This document shows positions 46,053-58,300 of a stretch of DNA of 64,000 bases, in pieces. Position 1 is the first letter of the stretch, and each line of letters starts with the position of its first letter. The DNA comes from Poecilobothrus nobilitatus (lineage: Eukaryota; Arthropoda; Insecta; Diptera; Dolichopodidae), in assembly GCA_947095535.1 (NCBI GenBank), contig OX352772.1, positions 227,309,151 through 227,373,150 of the forward strand, written 5' to 3'. A model generated the notes under the pieces. It worked only from the letters and a program-made list of their open reading frames with translations. It did no database searches and was not told the origin of the DNA. The translations under genes were made by a program, and so were the position numbers.

Positions 46053-47695
46053 ATGTCGAGTTTCCATCCGTATTTATCCAAATATGGTGCCTCTCTTCGT
46101 GGATTGGAAAGAATTAGATATATAAATAAAATATCAAAATTTCCAAAAGATCCGTATTTAATTAAATATGACGAGAAAGATCTTCCGAAGAATGTAACAT
46201 ATTTGGATATTTACGAATACTTGGTGAATGGGAAATCATTTTACTCTAAATTACAATTCAAGAGCTACAAAGCATTGGGAGCTTACAAATTATTTGAAGG
46301 TGGATGGGTAGAAAAAATCGGTGGCTTTAAGATATCTTCTGGATATTTAGTTTTTGGTAAAGTGAGTAAAAAGCAAAAATTATTTTTGGCTGTATTTCAT
46401 AAAGATTTATCGTTAGGTAATGCATTCTCAATCACTGAATATTGCGCCATTAAAAGTATGGATAGAGGTTTGTACCAATGGAACTATATTAACAGCTCAT
46501 TGTACCTGCGTAGCAGGATTGGGTGAATGTTGCTCTCACGTTGGTGCAATATTGTTTGCCTTGAACGCTATTAGCTTAAATACTGGAGAAGATATAGTGA
46601 GTATATTGACAAATTGTTAAATGTATCTTTTACATAAAATGGTATCAAACATTTTAGCTTTCTGTTACTGATGTAAAAGCATCTTGGCTTGTTCCATCAT
46701 GTAAAACTGCTTTAGCTGTACCCAATGATAAAATTAAGTACAACAACAAGGGTAGAAACTGTACTAAGTTCACTTGCATTGCCGGAAAATCGGATTCAAG
46801 AAAACAAATATTCGAAATGATCCAAATGACAGGAGAAAATGCGGTTTCTATGCTTGGTCTTAATGATTTTTTCGATAAGGAAAACGATTTAGAGCTAGAA
46901 TACTTCATTCAAATATACATGGCCAATCTTCATAAAATAAAATTTGAAGGAAAATCATTAGACTACATTTTATTAGAATTTAATTACAATAATTTTATTA
47001 TTAGTGAACAACTGGCCAAAGTAGTAGAACAAAATACTCGCCTCCAATCTAAATCAGAGTACTGGCTTAAATTGAGATTGGGGAGGATTACTGCTTCGAT
47101 TTTTAAAGAAGTCTGGTCTTCAAAGACGGAAAAGTATATACCACTAAATTTAATTAAAAGAATTTGTTATCCGTATATTGACAATATAAAAACAAAAGCA
47201 TTAGAGTACGGAAAAAATACAGAGCAAATAGCTTTAAACAAAATGATAGAACAAAATAGGAAGCTACATAAAAAATTAAAAATTTCTAGTTGTGGTTTAC
47301 TTATTTTACAAAATAAATCGTTTTATGCAGCGTCGCCAGATGCAATGTGGTTTTGTGAATGCTGTGGTACTTTTCCAATAGAAATTAAGTGTCCATTTAG
47401 CTTTAAAGATAGTGATATTACAAAATATTTGAAAAGAAAAGACTGTCCAATATATTTAGTAAATAATAATTATGAAATAGTTCCTAAGCATAAATATTAC
47501 TATCAAATACAACTTCAGGGTTTTATAGCTAAAAGCAATTATGTTTATTTTTATGTCTATTCTCCCAATAAATCTATTTTGGTTAAAGTTGCTGTAGATA
47601 ATGATTTTGTTGTAAATGCAATGATTAAAACTGATATGTTTTTTAAAAACTATATATTTCCAGAACTTTTAGGAAAAATTTATAACTGTGATTAG
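46053..47695 (+). CDS. SWIM zinc-finger / YqaJ-type nuclease of the transposon
   Basis: Predicted exons are 46,053-46,361, 46,417-46,596 and 46,658-47,695. The introns (55 and 61 bp) have GTGAGT donors and TTAG or TTTTAG acceptors, both in phase 0. The result is 508 codons without a stop. Residues 1-103 form an N-terminal region found with this family ([20 protein letters not shown]). The SWIM finger has C132, C134, C142 and H144. A YqaJ/lambda-exonuclease-like domain fills the C-terminal half: RLGRITAS at 303-310, GKNTEQIA around E352, ASPD with D391, EIK with E405 and K407, and a YYYQIQLQG motif near 440. All expected nuclease residues are present. A role in processing ends during transposition is inferred from association only. 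Start choice: the first ATG after the leader intron. Confidence 0.75.
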
Positions 47696-47762
47696 ATTTA
47701 AGATTACATACAATTTTCTTTTTTTTTTTATTATGTTACTTGAATTACTTTTTTATTTTTTG

Positions 47763-47768
47763 TTTATT
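47763..47768 (-). terminator. Polyadenylation signal of the transposase gene
   Basis: AATAAA on the minus strand lies 15 bases beyond the transposase stop, in the 88 bp gap between the convergent genes. Confidence 0.45.
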
Positions 47769-47783
47769 AAATAATTTGAAAAA

Positions 47784-49335
47784 TTATTTCTTGTTTTCAT
47801 TTAAAATTACAGATGGATTTAAATTAATGATAGCACAAGCAATTTTCATAATATAGTCGCAATACATAGTTGTTCCATTTTTTTTTGAAATTGCAGTAAT
47901 TGGTTGTCTATTGCTAAATATTAAAAATTTCTGTCTTAAAACTCCAATTATTCTTTCTTTGAATGCAGGCATTATTAGGTTAGCACGTCTCTGATTTATT
48001 GATTGTTCTATTAAAAAACCTCGGTCTGCTAAAATAATATCGCCTTCTTCAATTAAATCAAGAAAGCCACAATTTTCTACTATAAATTTATCACTACAAC
48101 GGCCACCGTATGCTTTGGATATATAAATTATACTTCCGAAAGGTGAAATAGCAATTAAATATTTTAGTGTATGATGATGTTTGTAGTTAGAAAATGTATT
48201 CGCTCGTGCTAAAAAGTTCCCTACAATCATTAAAAAAAAGGAATTAAGAAACTACTTAACCTTAATTAATTATTATTTACCAGATTTTTCACAAAACACT
48301 TCAAAGCAATCAATTATAATTGGTGCTTTATCTTTAAATGCGCTTTTGAATACTGCTGGCATGTTCACTGCAGCAGCTTTTTTATCCGGCAAAAAAATAA
48401 ACTGTTTTAATTCCTCGTGCAACAAAATTATTGTTTTATGAAACAAATTGGACAATGTTTTAACGCTTACTTTATATATAAAACTTAAAAATGAGAAAGG
48501 CAAATCTAAACGTATTTTTATCAACGTCATTAGAAAAACATCAAATTTTTTCAATTTTCCGTTTTTAACTATTGGAATTAAACACTTTACATGTTTAAAA
48601 ATAATTTCGAATACTGAAAAACTGTTAAATCCGGTTAGGTATCTAGTTTTTTTATCATTTTTCATATCCTCTAAACTAAGAATATGTATTTGGTTCTGAT
48701 TCCTTTTCACTTCGTTTTCTTTATTCTGTTTCTTGAGCAGATCATTTTCTTTTGTTAATTCTTGGCATTTCTTTAACAAAGCTTCATTTACCATATCTCT
48801 GTAGTAGAAATCTAAAATATTTGTTGATATTAATATAAAAGGCATCACAAATATTTTGCAAAATGTATTTACCATCAGTCTGACAACTATTTTCTTTGGT
48901 CTTATAGCCTCCAGAAATATTTTCAATTAAAATTTCATTTGTAGAAGGTTGATTTTGATTTGATTCCAATTCTGCTGCAGCTGCAACTTTTTGTTTTTTT
49001 TTTAGGCGCATGTATCTCGTTAATTGTTGTTCTGCATTTTGTTTCCGCATGTTATTGTATCCTAAATCAAGTGACGGGACCCAGTCGGGATTCAAATGGT
49101 CATTCAGTTTTGCACTCATACCACTAATAAAATGCTTTGAACAAACTAGTCTGTGTTTTAAAGTCTTAATGTTAATGTCTTTTCTATTAATTGCTCGTAA
49201 CCACAATTGTTGTCTTTTTTCAGAAAGCTTCTTTGATAATGGTTTCCTTTGTTCGACTATAGGAAATCTATAAAATTTCACTTCATCTTTTCCTGCCCTC
49301 ATTTTACAATTAATAACACAACAATTTTTTGGCAT
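47784..49335 (-). CDS. THAP-domain DDE transposase (DDE_Tnp_4 type), probably defective
   Basis: Predicted exons are 49,335-48,873, 48,796-48,281 and 48,220-47,784. The introns are 76 bp (GTAAAT...CAGAG) and 60 bp (GTAAAT...TGTAG), and the product is 471 residues. THAP zinc finger: C5/C6, C10, C65 and H68 with W45 and P87. A Lys/Glu-rich coiled coil follows from about 156. The helix-turn-helix-like region (LPFSFLSFIYKVSVKTLSNLF) is given here only by position, about 245-265. The DDE domain has D317 (IIDCFEVF), the ARANTFSNYKHH block at 331-342, GGRCSDK at 365-371, D392 (ADRGF) and E415 (KERIIG). Only 22 residues separate D392 and E415, and the usual Arg/His-rich helix before E is missing, which suggests an in-frame deletion. 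The first intron needs the second of two nearby AGs. Confidence 0.75.
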
Positions 49336-49394
49336 TTTTAATTATTTAAAACCAAATAGTAGTATCGTACAAAAAAATTCTCAAAAAAAAAATT

Positions 49395-49445
49395 TTCCCC
49401 TCAACCAATTTGACAGCTTAAGTTTGACACTAAAGTAAAAAGGTT
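49395..49445 (-). repeat. Right terminal inverted repeat
   Basis: It is the reverse complement of the left end: a 21 bp identical core at 49,395-49,415 and an outer AAAAAGGT at about 49,437-49,444. Confidence 0.7.
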
Positions 49446-49478
49446 AATAGAACCGTATTAGTTTTGAACGTAAATATA

Positions 49479-51081
49479 ATATGCAGGCACATAAACTACA
49501 TAAATATCAAGACCGGAACAAGACCCCTAAGAATGTATTAGTGCAAAATTTAAACATGTATTGTGAAAATTGAGAGAGTTTTGACAGTTTCTTTTTTTCA
49601 TTTTTTTGCTTAGAAAAAAGTAGAAAAATAAGAAATTTTAGCAATTTTCATTTACAACTTTAAATATGAAATACTACCCTAAATATATCGAAATTTATAT
49701 TAAAATAAAATTCAAAATTTTTTGTAACACATATCAAAAATGCAAGGTTCAACTCGAATTTTTAATTATATTTTTCTCAAAATATATTTTCCAACTTTTT
49801 CTAGCATTTCTTGACTCCAGCCATTTTGAAATGTTTAAATAACAAAAAAAAAAATTTTTTTTCTTTGCTATCTGTCAATTTTTTAAAAGCTTTCTAAAAA
49901 AAAGTGGGAACAAAATTTAATTTTATATCGAGTTTTAATATATATAATTTGAATGAAAATATATAAATTATATATTAAAAAAAAATTTAGAGTTTTTCCT
50001 AAATACTGGTGAAAAAATTAACTTTCTATCAATTTTTTTTAGTATAATTACAAGTATTGGAAAAAAAAAGAACCTGAAATTTTTCATAAGCAATTTTATT
50101 TTTTCGATACACACTATAAAAAAAAATAAGGTGCATAAGAATAGTGCAATATTTATATTTTTTAATATAATTTTTTTTATTGCTTTTTAATTATGGTTCG
50201 TACTTGTTGTGTACGAGCATTTTCCCTAATATTCCGGATTTAAAATTAGTTGATGAAAATTGTATTTTTAATTTTAATAATTTAGTAACTAAAATTGAAG
50301 AAAAAATTGATTTAAATGGCTGACTTTTGTTTAAAAATAAATCTTATATTGTGTTATACTGTTTAGAAAATGAGAATTATTACTGTTTAGAAATGAGAAT
50401 TGAGAAAAAACTCGGTGAAAAGGTATAGTTATAATACAATAATAATGTCATTTTTAATCTACGCCCATTCTAAATCTACATATTCAGTTCTTAGTAAATT
50501 TCTTTTTCTTCCCTCTATTAGGTATCTTCGAAAATTATCTTCAAGTTTACATATACACCAGATCATAAAAATGACGAAAATGATGATCATTATTTAACTG
50601 CTGCATCTCAGTTCTTAAATACATAAACTTAAATACATATTATTCATATACAGATCTACTATATGCAAACGAAATAAATACCATATCAATTTTTCAAATT
50701 AATTTAATTCGCTCAATTTTTTTGTGCTATTACTGTACCAAATTATTGCTCTCTTTAAAGAGCTTTAAGCTTTAGGAAAAAAATGAAAAAATTTTACAAA
50801 ATTCGGGTAGACTTTTTTTTATCAACGTTTTTATAAATAAAAAAATTATAAATTCAATTTTTTTTTTTATTCAGATAATGTAAAAAATTATGAATTTTAA
50901 GGTTTACTTAGAAATTTTTTCAAAAAAATGTCTATTTTAGAAGTTATTAAAGATTTAAAGTTACCCCACTATTTAGCTTTTACTTTTCCCATAAGAGCCA
51001 ATGTAAATAGTGGGGTAAATTGAGCTTTCGTTCTCTTCAGTTCCTGTCTTGATAGTTTATGTAGTTTATGTGCAGGCATAT
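49479..51081. mobile_element. Non-coding TIR element of 1.6 kb
   Basis: Inverted repeats of about 41 bp bound it: 49,479-49,519 and 51,040-51,081, sharing GCACATAAACTACATAAA and TATCAAGAC. The inside is AT-rich and has no convincing open frame. It includes a small hairpin (TACCCCACTATTT near 50,962 and AAATAGTGGGGTA near 51,005). Part of the interior (about 49,650-49,840) has a diverged relative at 63,780-63,970. It is probably a non-autonomous DNA transposon; the superfamily is unknown. Confidence 0.6.
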
Positions 51082-52850
51082 ATAAACAAACATATACATT
51101 CACATTTAATAAAAACGTTTCAAATTTATTGTTGTTGGTTTAAGCATTAAATCTAAGTTTAAGCCGAAAGCGCATACGTATGTGTGTATGTATGCATAAT
51201 ATGTATGTATGAATATTATGAGATGACGTTTATGTAATCATGTTGTAACTAGGTGTGGTTACATACATACATTTGATGATTCGAAGTATTAAGAAGTAGA
51301 AAAAAAGTTTTTTTTTATTCTTATTATACATGCATACATACGTCTTTACATATTAAAGATATGTAAAGACGTAACATAAATCAAAATAGAATCCATTTTT
51401 TTTTTAAATTTTATTTTCTAGGTACAAAAAATTAAATTCGTAAATCGTAATTTTGATTTAAAACAATCGAAAAAATTTAAGCTATCAAATTTACAAAATA
51501 TAAAACATACCAACATAAAAATATATGTATTATATAAAGAGTTTCTGAAACTTTTCATTTACGTAATTATCAAAAACAAAACATAAAATTCCAATAAAAA
51601 AAACAAAAATTGAAATTTATTGCAAATTTAATCTAAGTACCTACCTAATAATTTATATACTACTTATACATATATTGTACATACATATATTATATCTGAC
51701 AATTAAACTAAATTTAACTATTATCTATAATAATTTTATTTTAACTATTATTAATTTAGATTATTATAATAACAATATAATTTCTAACTCAAAATTTTTT
51801 TTATTATTGTACTAAAAAAAACTGCTACCCATTTCATATAAAACTTCCAAACAAAATTTTTAAAAAATTAAAATATAGGTAGGTATTAATAAAATCCACC
51901 AATCGAATCCAATTTAAAAATGTGTACACCCTCATATCATATTCATATAATCATATTCATATTCTATATAACTCAGTGTAAATAGATAATACTAATCATA
52001 GCTATGCGAGAAGCAAACACAAATACATATTTACATTCTGAAGTATAAATAAGTACCTACCTCAAAAAATATTATTACGATTTATGAACTAATAAAAAGC
52101 AAGTACTAAAAAAAAAGAAAAAAAAAAAAGAATCAATATATAAACAGATAGAAAGTCGTGTAAAAAAATGTCAAGAAATTTTGATAAGTTGTATTTCGTA
52201 AACTACCACCCTGATCGAAAAGGTAAAAACATATTTTATTTTTCCTTTCCTCATTCTTTCTAATGATGCATAAACCTTGTAAATCGGCCCAGTAGTTTTC
52301 TATGAAAAGGGACCCAAAAAACAATGCTGGCGTATTTATATAATGATGATATAAATATAATATGTGCGCATTAATATAATATAATATTTAAAATTATATT
52401 TATTATTTTGTACTAAGTAAATTTAATATACATTTACCGAAAAATTAAGATTAGATAAGAATTAGATAAGAAAAATTTATTGTTATAGAATCCTTGAATA
52501 TTCCCAGTACTATGTCGTTTAATATAGTAGAACTTATTTTATTTTTTGAACTATTATTGACTTTTTGAATTATTTGTTTTTTATTTTGATACATAAAATG
52601 TTTTTAGCGGATGTAGTACTCCGGAACATTCGAAAGTTTCAACTGTATTTTTTGGATTTTTGAGAAGATATTTGTATTTTTTGTAAAGTGCTCTAGATTA
52701 TTGATTTTTGACGTTTTATGATATTTTTTTTTATTATTGGTTTAAGAATATAAAGCATTGTAAAAAGTGTAAATTTTGAAAAAGCAAAAATATGAAAGAA
52801 AGTTAAGAAATGAAAAATAAAAAATAAATAAAAAAAATTTAAAAAAAAAC
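51082..52850. other. AT-rich stretch without recognised genes
   Basis: TACATA-type microsatellites are at 51,170-51,240. A 14 bp perfect hairpin is at 51,340-51,372 (ACGTCTTTACATAT). The rest is low-complexity A/T sequence, and nothing coding was seen. Confidence 0.6.
51340..51372. repeat. Perfect 14 bp hairpin
   Basis: ACGTCTTTACATAT and its exact complement are separated by five bases. It is embedded in AT-rich sequence. Confidence 0.8.
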
Positions 52851-52877
52851 AGCTTTTTTGAACTAAAAAGTAGAAAA

Positions 52878-53443
52878 TTTAAATAGAATGCATGTATAAA
52901 TTAAACATTTAAAAAAAAAAAGAAATACTTAGCGTACCTAAATAACAGAAAACAAAAAAAAAGGAAAATGTAATACTGGAAGAAAAATAAAAACGAATAG
53001 AAAAAAAAGAGAACAAAAAATGTTACTTTGATTGTTTTTAAATATTTTTAAAGTTTGATATATATTTTTAAAGTTTTGATTCATACACTACCTTGTTTTT
53101 TCTTTCTTTTCATAACATAACATTTTAATATTTTTTTTTTTATCTGTTATGTACGGAAATATCAAACGTATGTTTCTTTCTTTTAAAATCATAATATTTT
53201 AATAGTTCTCTTTTCTATCTGTTATGTGGGTAAATATCAGATGTGCACAATATATACATAAGAAATAGACTTTAAAAATATTTAAAAACAATCAAAGTAA
53301 CATTTTTTGTTCTCTTTTTTTTCTATTCGTTTTTATTTTTCTTCCAGTATTACATCTTCTTTTTTTTTTGTTTTCTGTTATTTAGGTACGCTAAGTATTT
53401 CTTTTTTTTTATATGTTTAATTTATACATGCATTCTATTTAAA
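52878..53443. repeat. Large foldback with 175 bp arms
   Basis: The arms 52,878-53,053 and 53,270-53,443 are near-perfect inverted copies, both containing TACTTAGCGTACCTAAATAA and its complement. The 216 bp loop holds two tandem copies of a segment of about 75 bp ending ATCTGTTATGT. The foldback marks the point where the 735 bp repeat switches orientation. Confidence 0.8.
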
Positions 53444-54055
53444 AAATATAAATTATATCCTATAGAACATTCTGAATTTTTTTTTGTTCGTTTATATTTA
53501 CCGTCCATTCATATGCATACATAAAATTTTTTTTTTGTTCGTTTATGTTTACCGTCCATTCATATAAATATAACTGTTGCCTACATATTAAAAAATAATA
53601 AATCTATAACTACATATATAAATAGCCATACATTCATTCATATACATATGTATCTATATTATGAGCTGAACTTCTCAGTATTGCATTATATCATAATGCG
53701 GCAAAATTTTCAAAAAATTAAGAAAACGTTGCATAGCTAAATTCAAAATTTAAATAAAAATATTGCAATTTTATAGTGTTCTTTATTTCCACTTAAAATG
53801 CAACCCTTTAAAAACTTTGATTCATACACTGCCTTGTTTTTTCTTTCTTTTCATAACATAACATTTTAATATTTTTTTTTTTTATCTGTTATGTACGGAA
53901 ATATAAAACGTATGTTTCTTTCTTTTAAAATCATAACATTTTAATAGTTCTTTTTTTCTATCTGTTATGTGGGTAAATATCAGATGTGCACAATATATAT
54001 ATAAGAAATAGACTTAATATTTAAAAACAATCAAAGTAATATTTTTTGTTCTCTT
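53054..54055 (+). repeat. 735 bp repeat, forward orientation, about 1.4 units
   Basis: The landmark CATACACTRCCTTGTTTTTT recurs at 53,089 and 53,824, giving a 735 bp period. Other shared landmarks are ACCGTCCATTCATAT, ACATACATTCATTCATATAC-like tracts and TGCATAGCTAAATTC. It has no coding capacity. The block ends at about 54,055. Confidence 0.75.
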
Positions 54056-55305
54056 TTTTAACAGCTTTTTATTAACTTGGTTGGGTAAAGGATGGAATCT
54101 TAGAAGGCATTTTAAACACACTTCCCGTTGAGCTAGAGACTTGAAGTTTTCTTCATTAGATCAGATCCCGATGACAATACATGATTTTAAAATAATAATA
54201 TCGAAAAACATTAGAGAAATTAGCTTAATTTCAAAATTTCATTTTCATACAAAGATACAACAGAATTTTTAACAGAATTATTACCGAACCAAAATAAAAC
54301 ATTTTATCTAAATTTACTAAACTCACCAATCCCAACCCCAATACGTATTCGTAAAACGTAAATGTTTCTTTTTTCTATAAAAGACTATTGTTTTTTATGT
54401 AAACCATTGCATTGTATGCGTACATGTACATAGGTATATACTTCAAAATATGTAATAATAAGTGCTTCGAAAATATTTTTGGTTTGAAAGCGATAAATTT
54501 GAAAGAAAAGAATGTGTAAGCAAATTAATGTGCCGCACTTGAGAACACAGTGTGGAAAATAATATGCATTTACTTAAAATTTAGTAAGCAAGTGTTAAAT
54601 TTAAGTTTTTTTTCATCAAATCATTTGATTTTTAGTACACATTTTTATTTATAAAAGCAATGTGTTTATTTATAATATTTATATATATATGTGTTTTTCC
54701 TTTCTTAATTATAATTAAAATAGGGCTTTTCTTTCGAAACTCTTAACATATTAAAATCGCATATTATGGCCATAACATTGATATCTAAATTGGGAGCTGC
54801 CTTTAAATTAATATCTATTAGGGAATGATGATCTGCACCACTAATGCCTTTTTCTGAAGTATAAAAACTAAGAATATGTTTCCAATTATGTAAAAACATT
54901 AAACAACAAAAAGAATATGTTAAAAATAAGAAATCCAGTCTTTTTTAAAAATAGTAAATAACAACAATATTTTTCTTTTCAATAACAATAATTATGAATT
55001 AATCATAAAATATATGTTATGTACATACATACATATATCTATATGTAAATTGTTTAGAAAAAGCAAAATAATTTTTTTTAATTCTAAAACATTAGCATTT
55101 AGAAGTAAGCAATTTAATATATTCTCAATTACATACTTTTAAAACCAAATTTTTTTACTACATATGTATGTAGGTACAAACATGTACAAAAATGGTATGC
55201 ATATTTTTATGTGTGCTGTACTATTAAAAATCTGCTAACACAGTCACACCAAATTCCTAAATCCCCAACTATTATTATTAGTTGATTTATCGATTTATTA
55301 TTTTT
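54056..55305. other. Stretch without recognised genes
   Basis: This spacer lies between the 735 bp repeat and the tandem-array element. It has TACATA microsatellites near 55,015-55,040 and nothing coding or structured that I could recognise. Confidence 0.55.
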
Positions 55306-58300
55306 ATACCCGTATGAACTATGTTCAAGGGTATAATAAATTTGCCATTACGTTTGTGACACCTTAAAGGAGTCGAGCTAGATATAGTGTCAAAGGTATG
55401 GATCGGCTCAGAATCGAATTCTGAGTCGATTAAGCCATGTACGTCCGTCCGTCCGTCCGTCCGTCCGTCAGTCCGCAAGATAACTCAAAAAATAAAGGAG
55501 CTAGGGGGCTGAAATTTTTATTACGTCACTTTTGCAAAATTGTTAGTTTTGCTATTTAAATCCAACATTTTCGGTGGGCGGGTTCGAGTAGCTGCCATAC
55601 AACTTCTATCTTTATATAGAAATAACTCAGTATCTATTCAAGCTAGGTTTCTGAAATTTTGAAAATGATGATCAAGTTTTATGGCAACAACTTCTGTAAA
55701 ATTTGGTTGTGCTGGTGCAGCGGGTTCAGGTAGCTGCCATACAACTTCTCCGTTTAAATAAGAATAACTCAGTGTTTATTGAAGCTAGGAATCTGAAATT
55801 TAGTAAAGAGGTGTCGAGTTACATGCCAACAACTTTTGTAAAATTTGGTTGGTCTAGAGCAGCCGATTCAGACTTCTTGCACCTCTTGGAACCTAATGAA
55901 GCTAGCCGTCTGAAATTTTGCAAATGATGATCAAGTTTTATGGCAACAACTTTTGTAAAATTTGGTTGTGGTGGTGCGGCGAGTTCGGGTAGCTGCCATA
56001 CAACTTATCCGGTTAAATGAGAATAACTCAGTGTTTATTGAAGCTAGGAATCTGAATTTTAGTAAAGAAGTGTCGATTTATATGCCAACAACTTTTGTAA
56101 AATTTAGTTGGTCTAGAGCAGCCGGTTCAGGCTTCTTGCACCTCTTGGAAGTTAATAAAGCTAGGCGTCTGAAATCTTGCAAATGATGATCAAGTTTTAT
56201 GGCAACAACTTCTACAAAATTTGGTTGTGCTGGTGCGACGGGTTCGGGTAGCTGCCATACAAAATCTCTTTTTAAATGAAAAGAACTCAGTGTCCGTCCG
56301 CACGATAACTCAAAAAATAGAGGAGCTAGGAGGCTGAAAATTTTTTTACGTCACTTTTGTAAAATTGTTAGTTTTGCTATTTAACTCCAGCATTTTCTGT
56401 CCCCGGGTTCGGGTAGCTGCCAAACAACGTCTTTCTTTAAATAGAAATAACCCAGTGTCTGTTCAATCTAGGTATCTGAAATTTTGCGAATGATGATCAA
56501 GTTTTATGGCAACAACTTCTGCAAAATTTGGTTGTGGTGGTGTGACGGGTTCGGGTAGCTGCCATACAAAATCTCTTTTTAAATGAAAGAACTCAGTGTC
56601 CGTCCGCACTATAACTCAAAAAATAGAGGAGCTAGGAGGCTGAAAATGTTTTTACGTTACTTTTGTAAAATTGTTAGTTTTGCTATTTAACTCCAGCATT
56701 TTCGGCCGCCGGGTTCGAGTAGCTGCCATACAACGTCTTTCTTTAAATGGAAATAACCCAGTGTCTGTTCAATCTAGGTATCTGCAATTTTGCGAATGAT
56801 GATCAAGTTTTATGGCAACAACTTCTGCAAAATGTGGTTGTGGTGGTGCGACGGGTTCGGGTAGCTGCCATACAAAATCTCTTTTTAAATGAAAGAACTC
56901 AGTGTCCGTCCGCACTATAACTCAAAAAATAGAGGAGCTAGGAGGCTGAAAATTTTTTTACGTTACTTTTGTAAAATTGTTAGTTTTGCTATTTAACTCC
57001 AGCATTTTCGGCCGCCGGGTTCGAGTAGCTGCCATACAACGTCTTTCTTTAAATGGAAATAACCCAGTGTCTGTTCAATCTAGGTATCTGCAATTTTGCG
57101 AATGATGATCAAGTTTTATGGCAACAACTTCTGCAAAATGTGGTTGTGGTGGTGCGACGGGTTCGGGTAGCTGCCATACAACTTCTCTTTTTAAATGAAA
57201 ATAACTCAGTGTCCGTCCGCACGATAACTCAAAAAATAAAGGAGTTAGGAGGCTGAAATTTTTTTACGTCACTTTTACAAAATTGTTAGTTTTGCTATTT
57301 AACTCCAGCATTTTCTGTCCCCGGGTTCGGGTAGCTGCCATACAACGTCTTTCTTTAAATAGAAATAACCCAGTGTCTGTTCAATCTAGGTATCTGAAAT
57401 TTTGCGAATGATGATCAAGTTTTATGGCAACAACTTCTGCAAAATTTGGTTGTGGTGGTGTGACGGGTTCGGGTAGCTGCCATACAAAATCTCTTTTTAA
57501 ATGAAAGAACTCAGTGTCCGTCCGCACTATAACTCAAAAAATAGAGGAGCTAGGAGGCTGAAAATTTTTTTACGTTACTTTTGTAAAATTGTTAGTTTTG
57601 CTATTTAACTCCAGCATTTTCGGCCGCCGGGTTCGAGTAGCTGCCATACAACGTCTTTCTTTAAATGGAAATAACCCAGTGTCTGTTCAATCTAGGTATC
57701 TGCAATTTTGCGAATGATGATCAAGTTTTATGGCAACAACTTCTGCAAAATGTGGTTGTGGTGGTGCGACGGGTTCGGGTAGCTGCCATACAACTTCTCT
57801 TTTTAAATGAAAATAACTCAGTGTCCGTCCGCACGATAACTCAAAAAATAAAGGAGTTAGGAGGCTGAAATTTTTTTACGTCACTTTTACAAAATTGTTA
57901 GTTTTGCTATTTAACTCCAGCATTTTCTGTCCCCGGGTTCGGGTAGCTGCCATACAACGTCTTTCTTTAAATAGAAATAACCCAGTGTCTGTTCAATCTA
58001 GGTATCTGAAATTTTGCGAATGATGATCAAGTTTTATGGCAACAACTTCTGCAAAATTTGGTTGTGGTGGTGTGACGGGTTCGGGTAGCTGCCATACAAA
58101 ATCTCTTTTTAAATGAAAGAACTCAGTGTCCGTCCGCACTATAACTCAAAAAATAGAGGAGCTAGGAGGCTGAAAATGTTTTTACGTTACTTTTGTAAAA
58201 TTGTTCGTTTTGCTATTTAACTCCAGCATTTTCGGCCGCCGGGTTCGAGTAGCTGCCATACAACGTCTTTCTTTAAATGGAAATAACCCAGTGTCTGTTC

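Larger units (their letters stand above)
45751..49450. mobile_element. ISL2EU-type DNA transposon with two convergent genes
   Basis: This unit of about 3.7 kb has terminal inverted repeats. A perfect 21 bp core (45,797-45,817 against 49,395-49,415, containing AAATTGGTTGAGGGG) and weaker outer parts beginning ACCTTTTT lie on each side. Inside are a plus-strand SWIM/YqaJ gene and a minus-strand THAP/DDE transposase gene, tail to tail with 88 bp between stop codons. That pairing is the hallmark described for ISL2EU elements. TAATAG occurs directly outside both ACCTTTTT ends and may be a target duplication, although the family is usually said to make a 2 bp one, so the exact ends are uncertain. 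Confidence 0.8.

Noticed and set aside
45981..46526. Single-exon reading of the YqaJ N-terminus
   Set aside because: It begins at GTG, runs through a good donor at 46,362 and ends in sequence without homology. The spliced reading restores the family motif before the SWIM finger.
46654..46908. Minus-strand 84-codon frame
   Set aside because: It lies opposite the third exon of the YqaJ gene. The plus strand has the domain and the splice sites.
50400..50597. 65-codon plus frame
   Set aside because: AT-rich composition inside a non-coding TIR element, with no domain.
55703..56186. Two similar 74-codon open frames
   Set aside because: They are also repeats of the array units, without start context or domain.
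57053..57868. Two identical open frames of 67 codons
   Set aside because: They are the same phase of the 306 bp tandem array 612 bp apart. Identity comes from DNA repetition, and no protein motif is visible.
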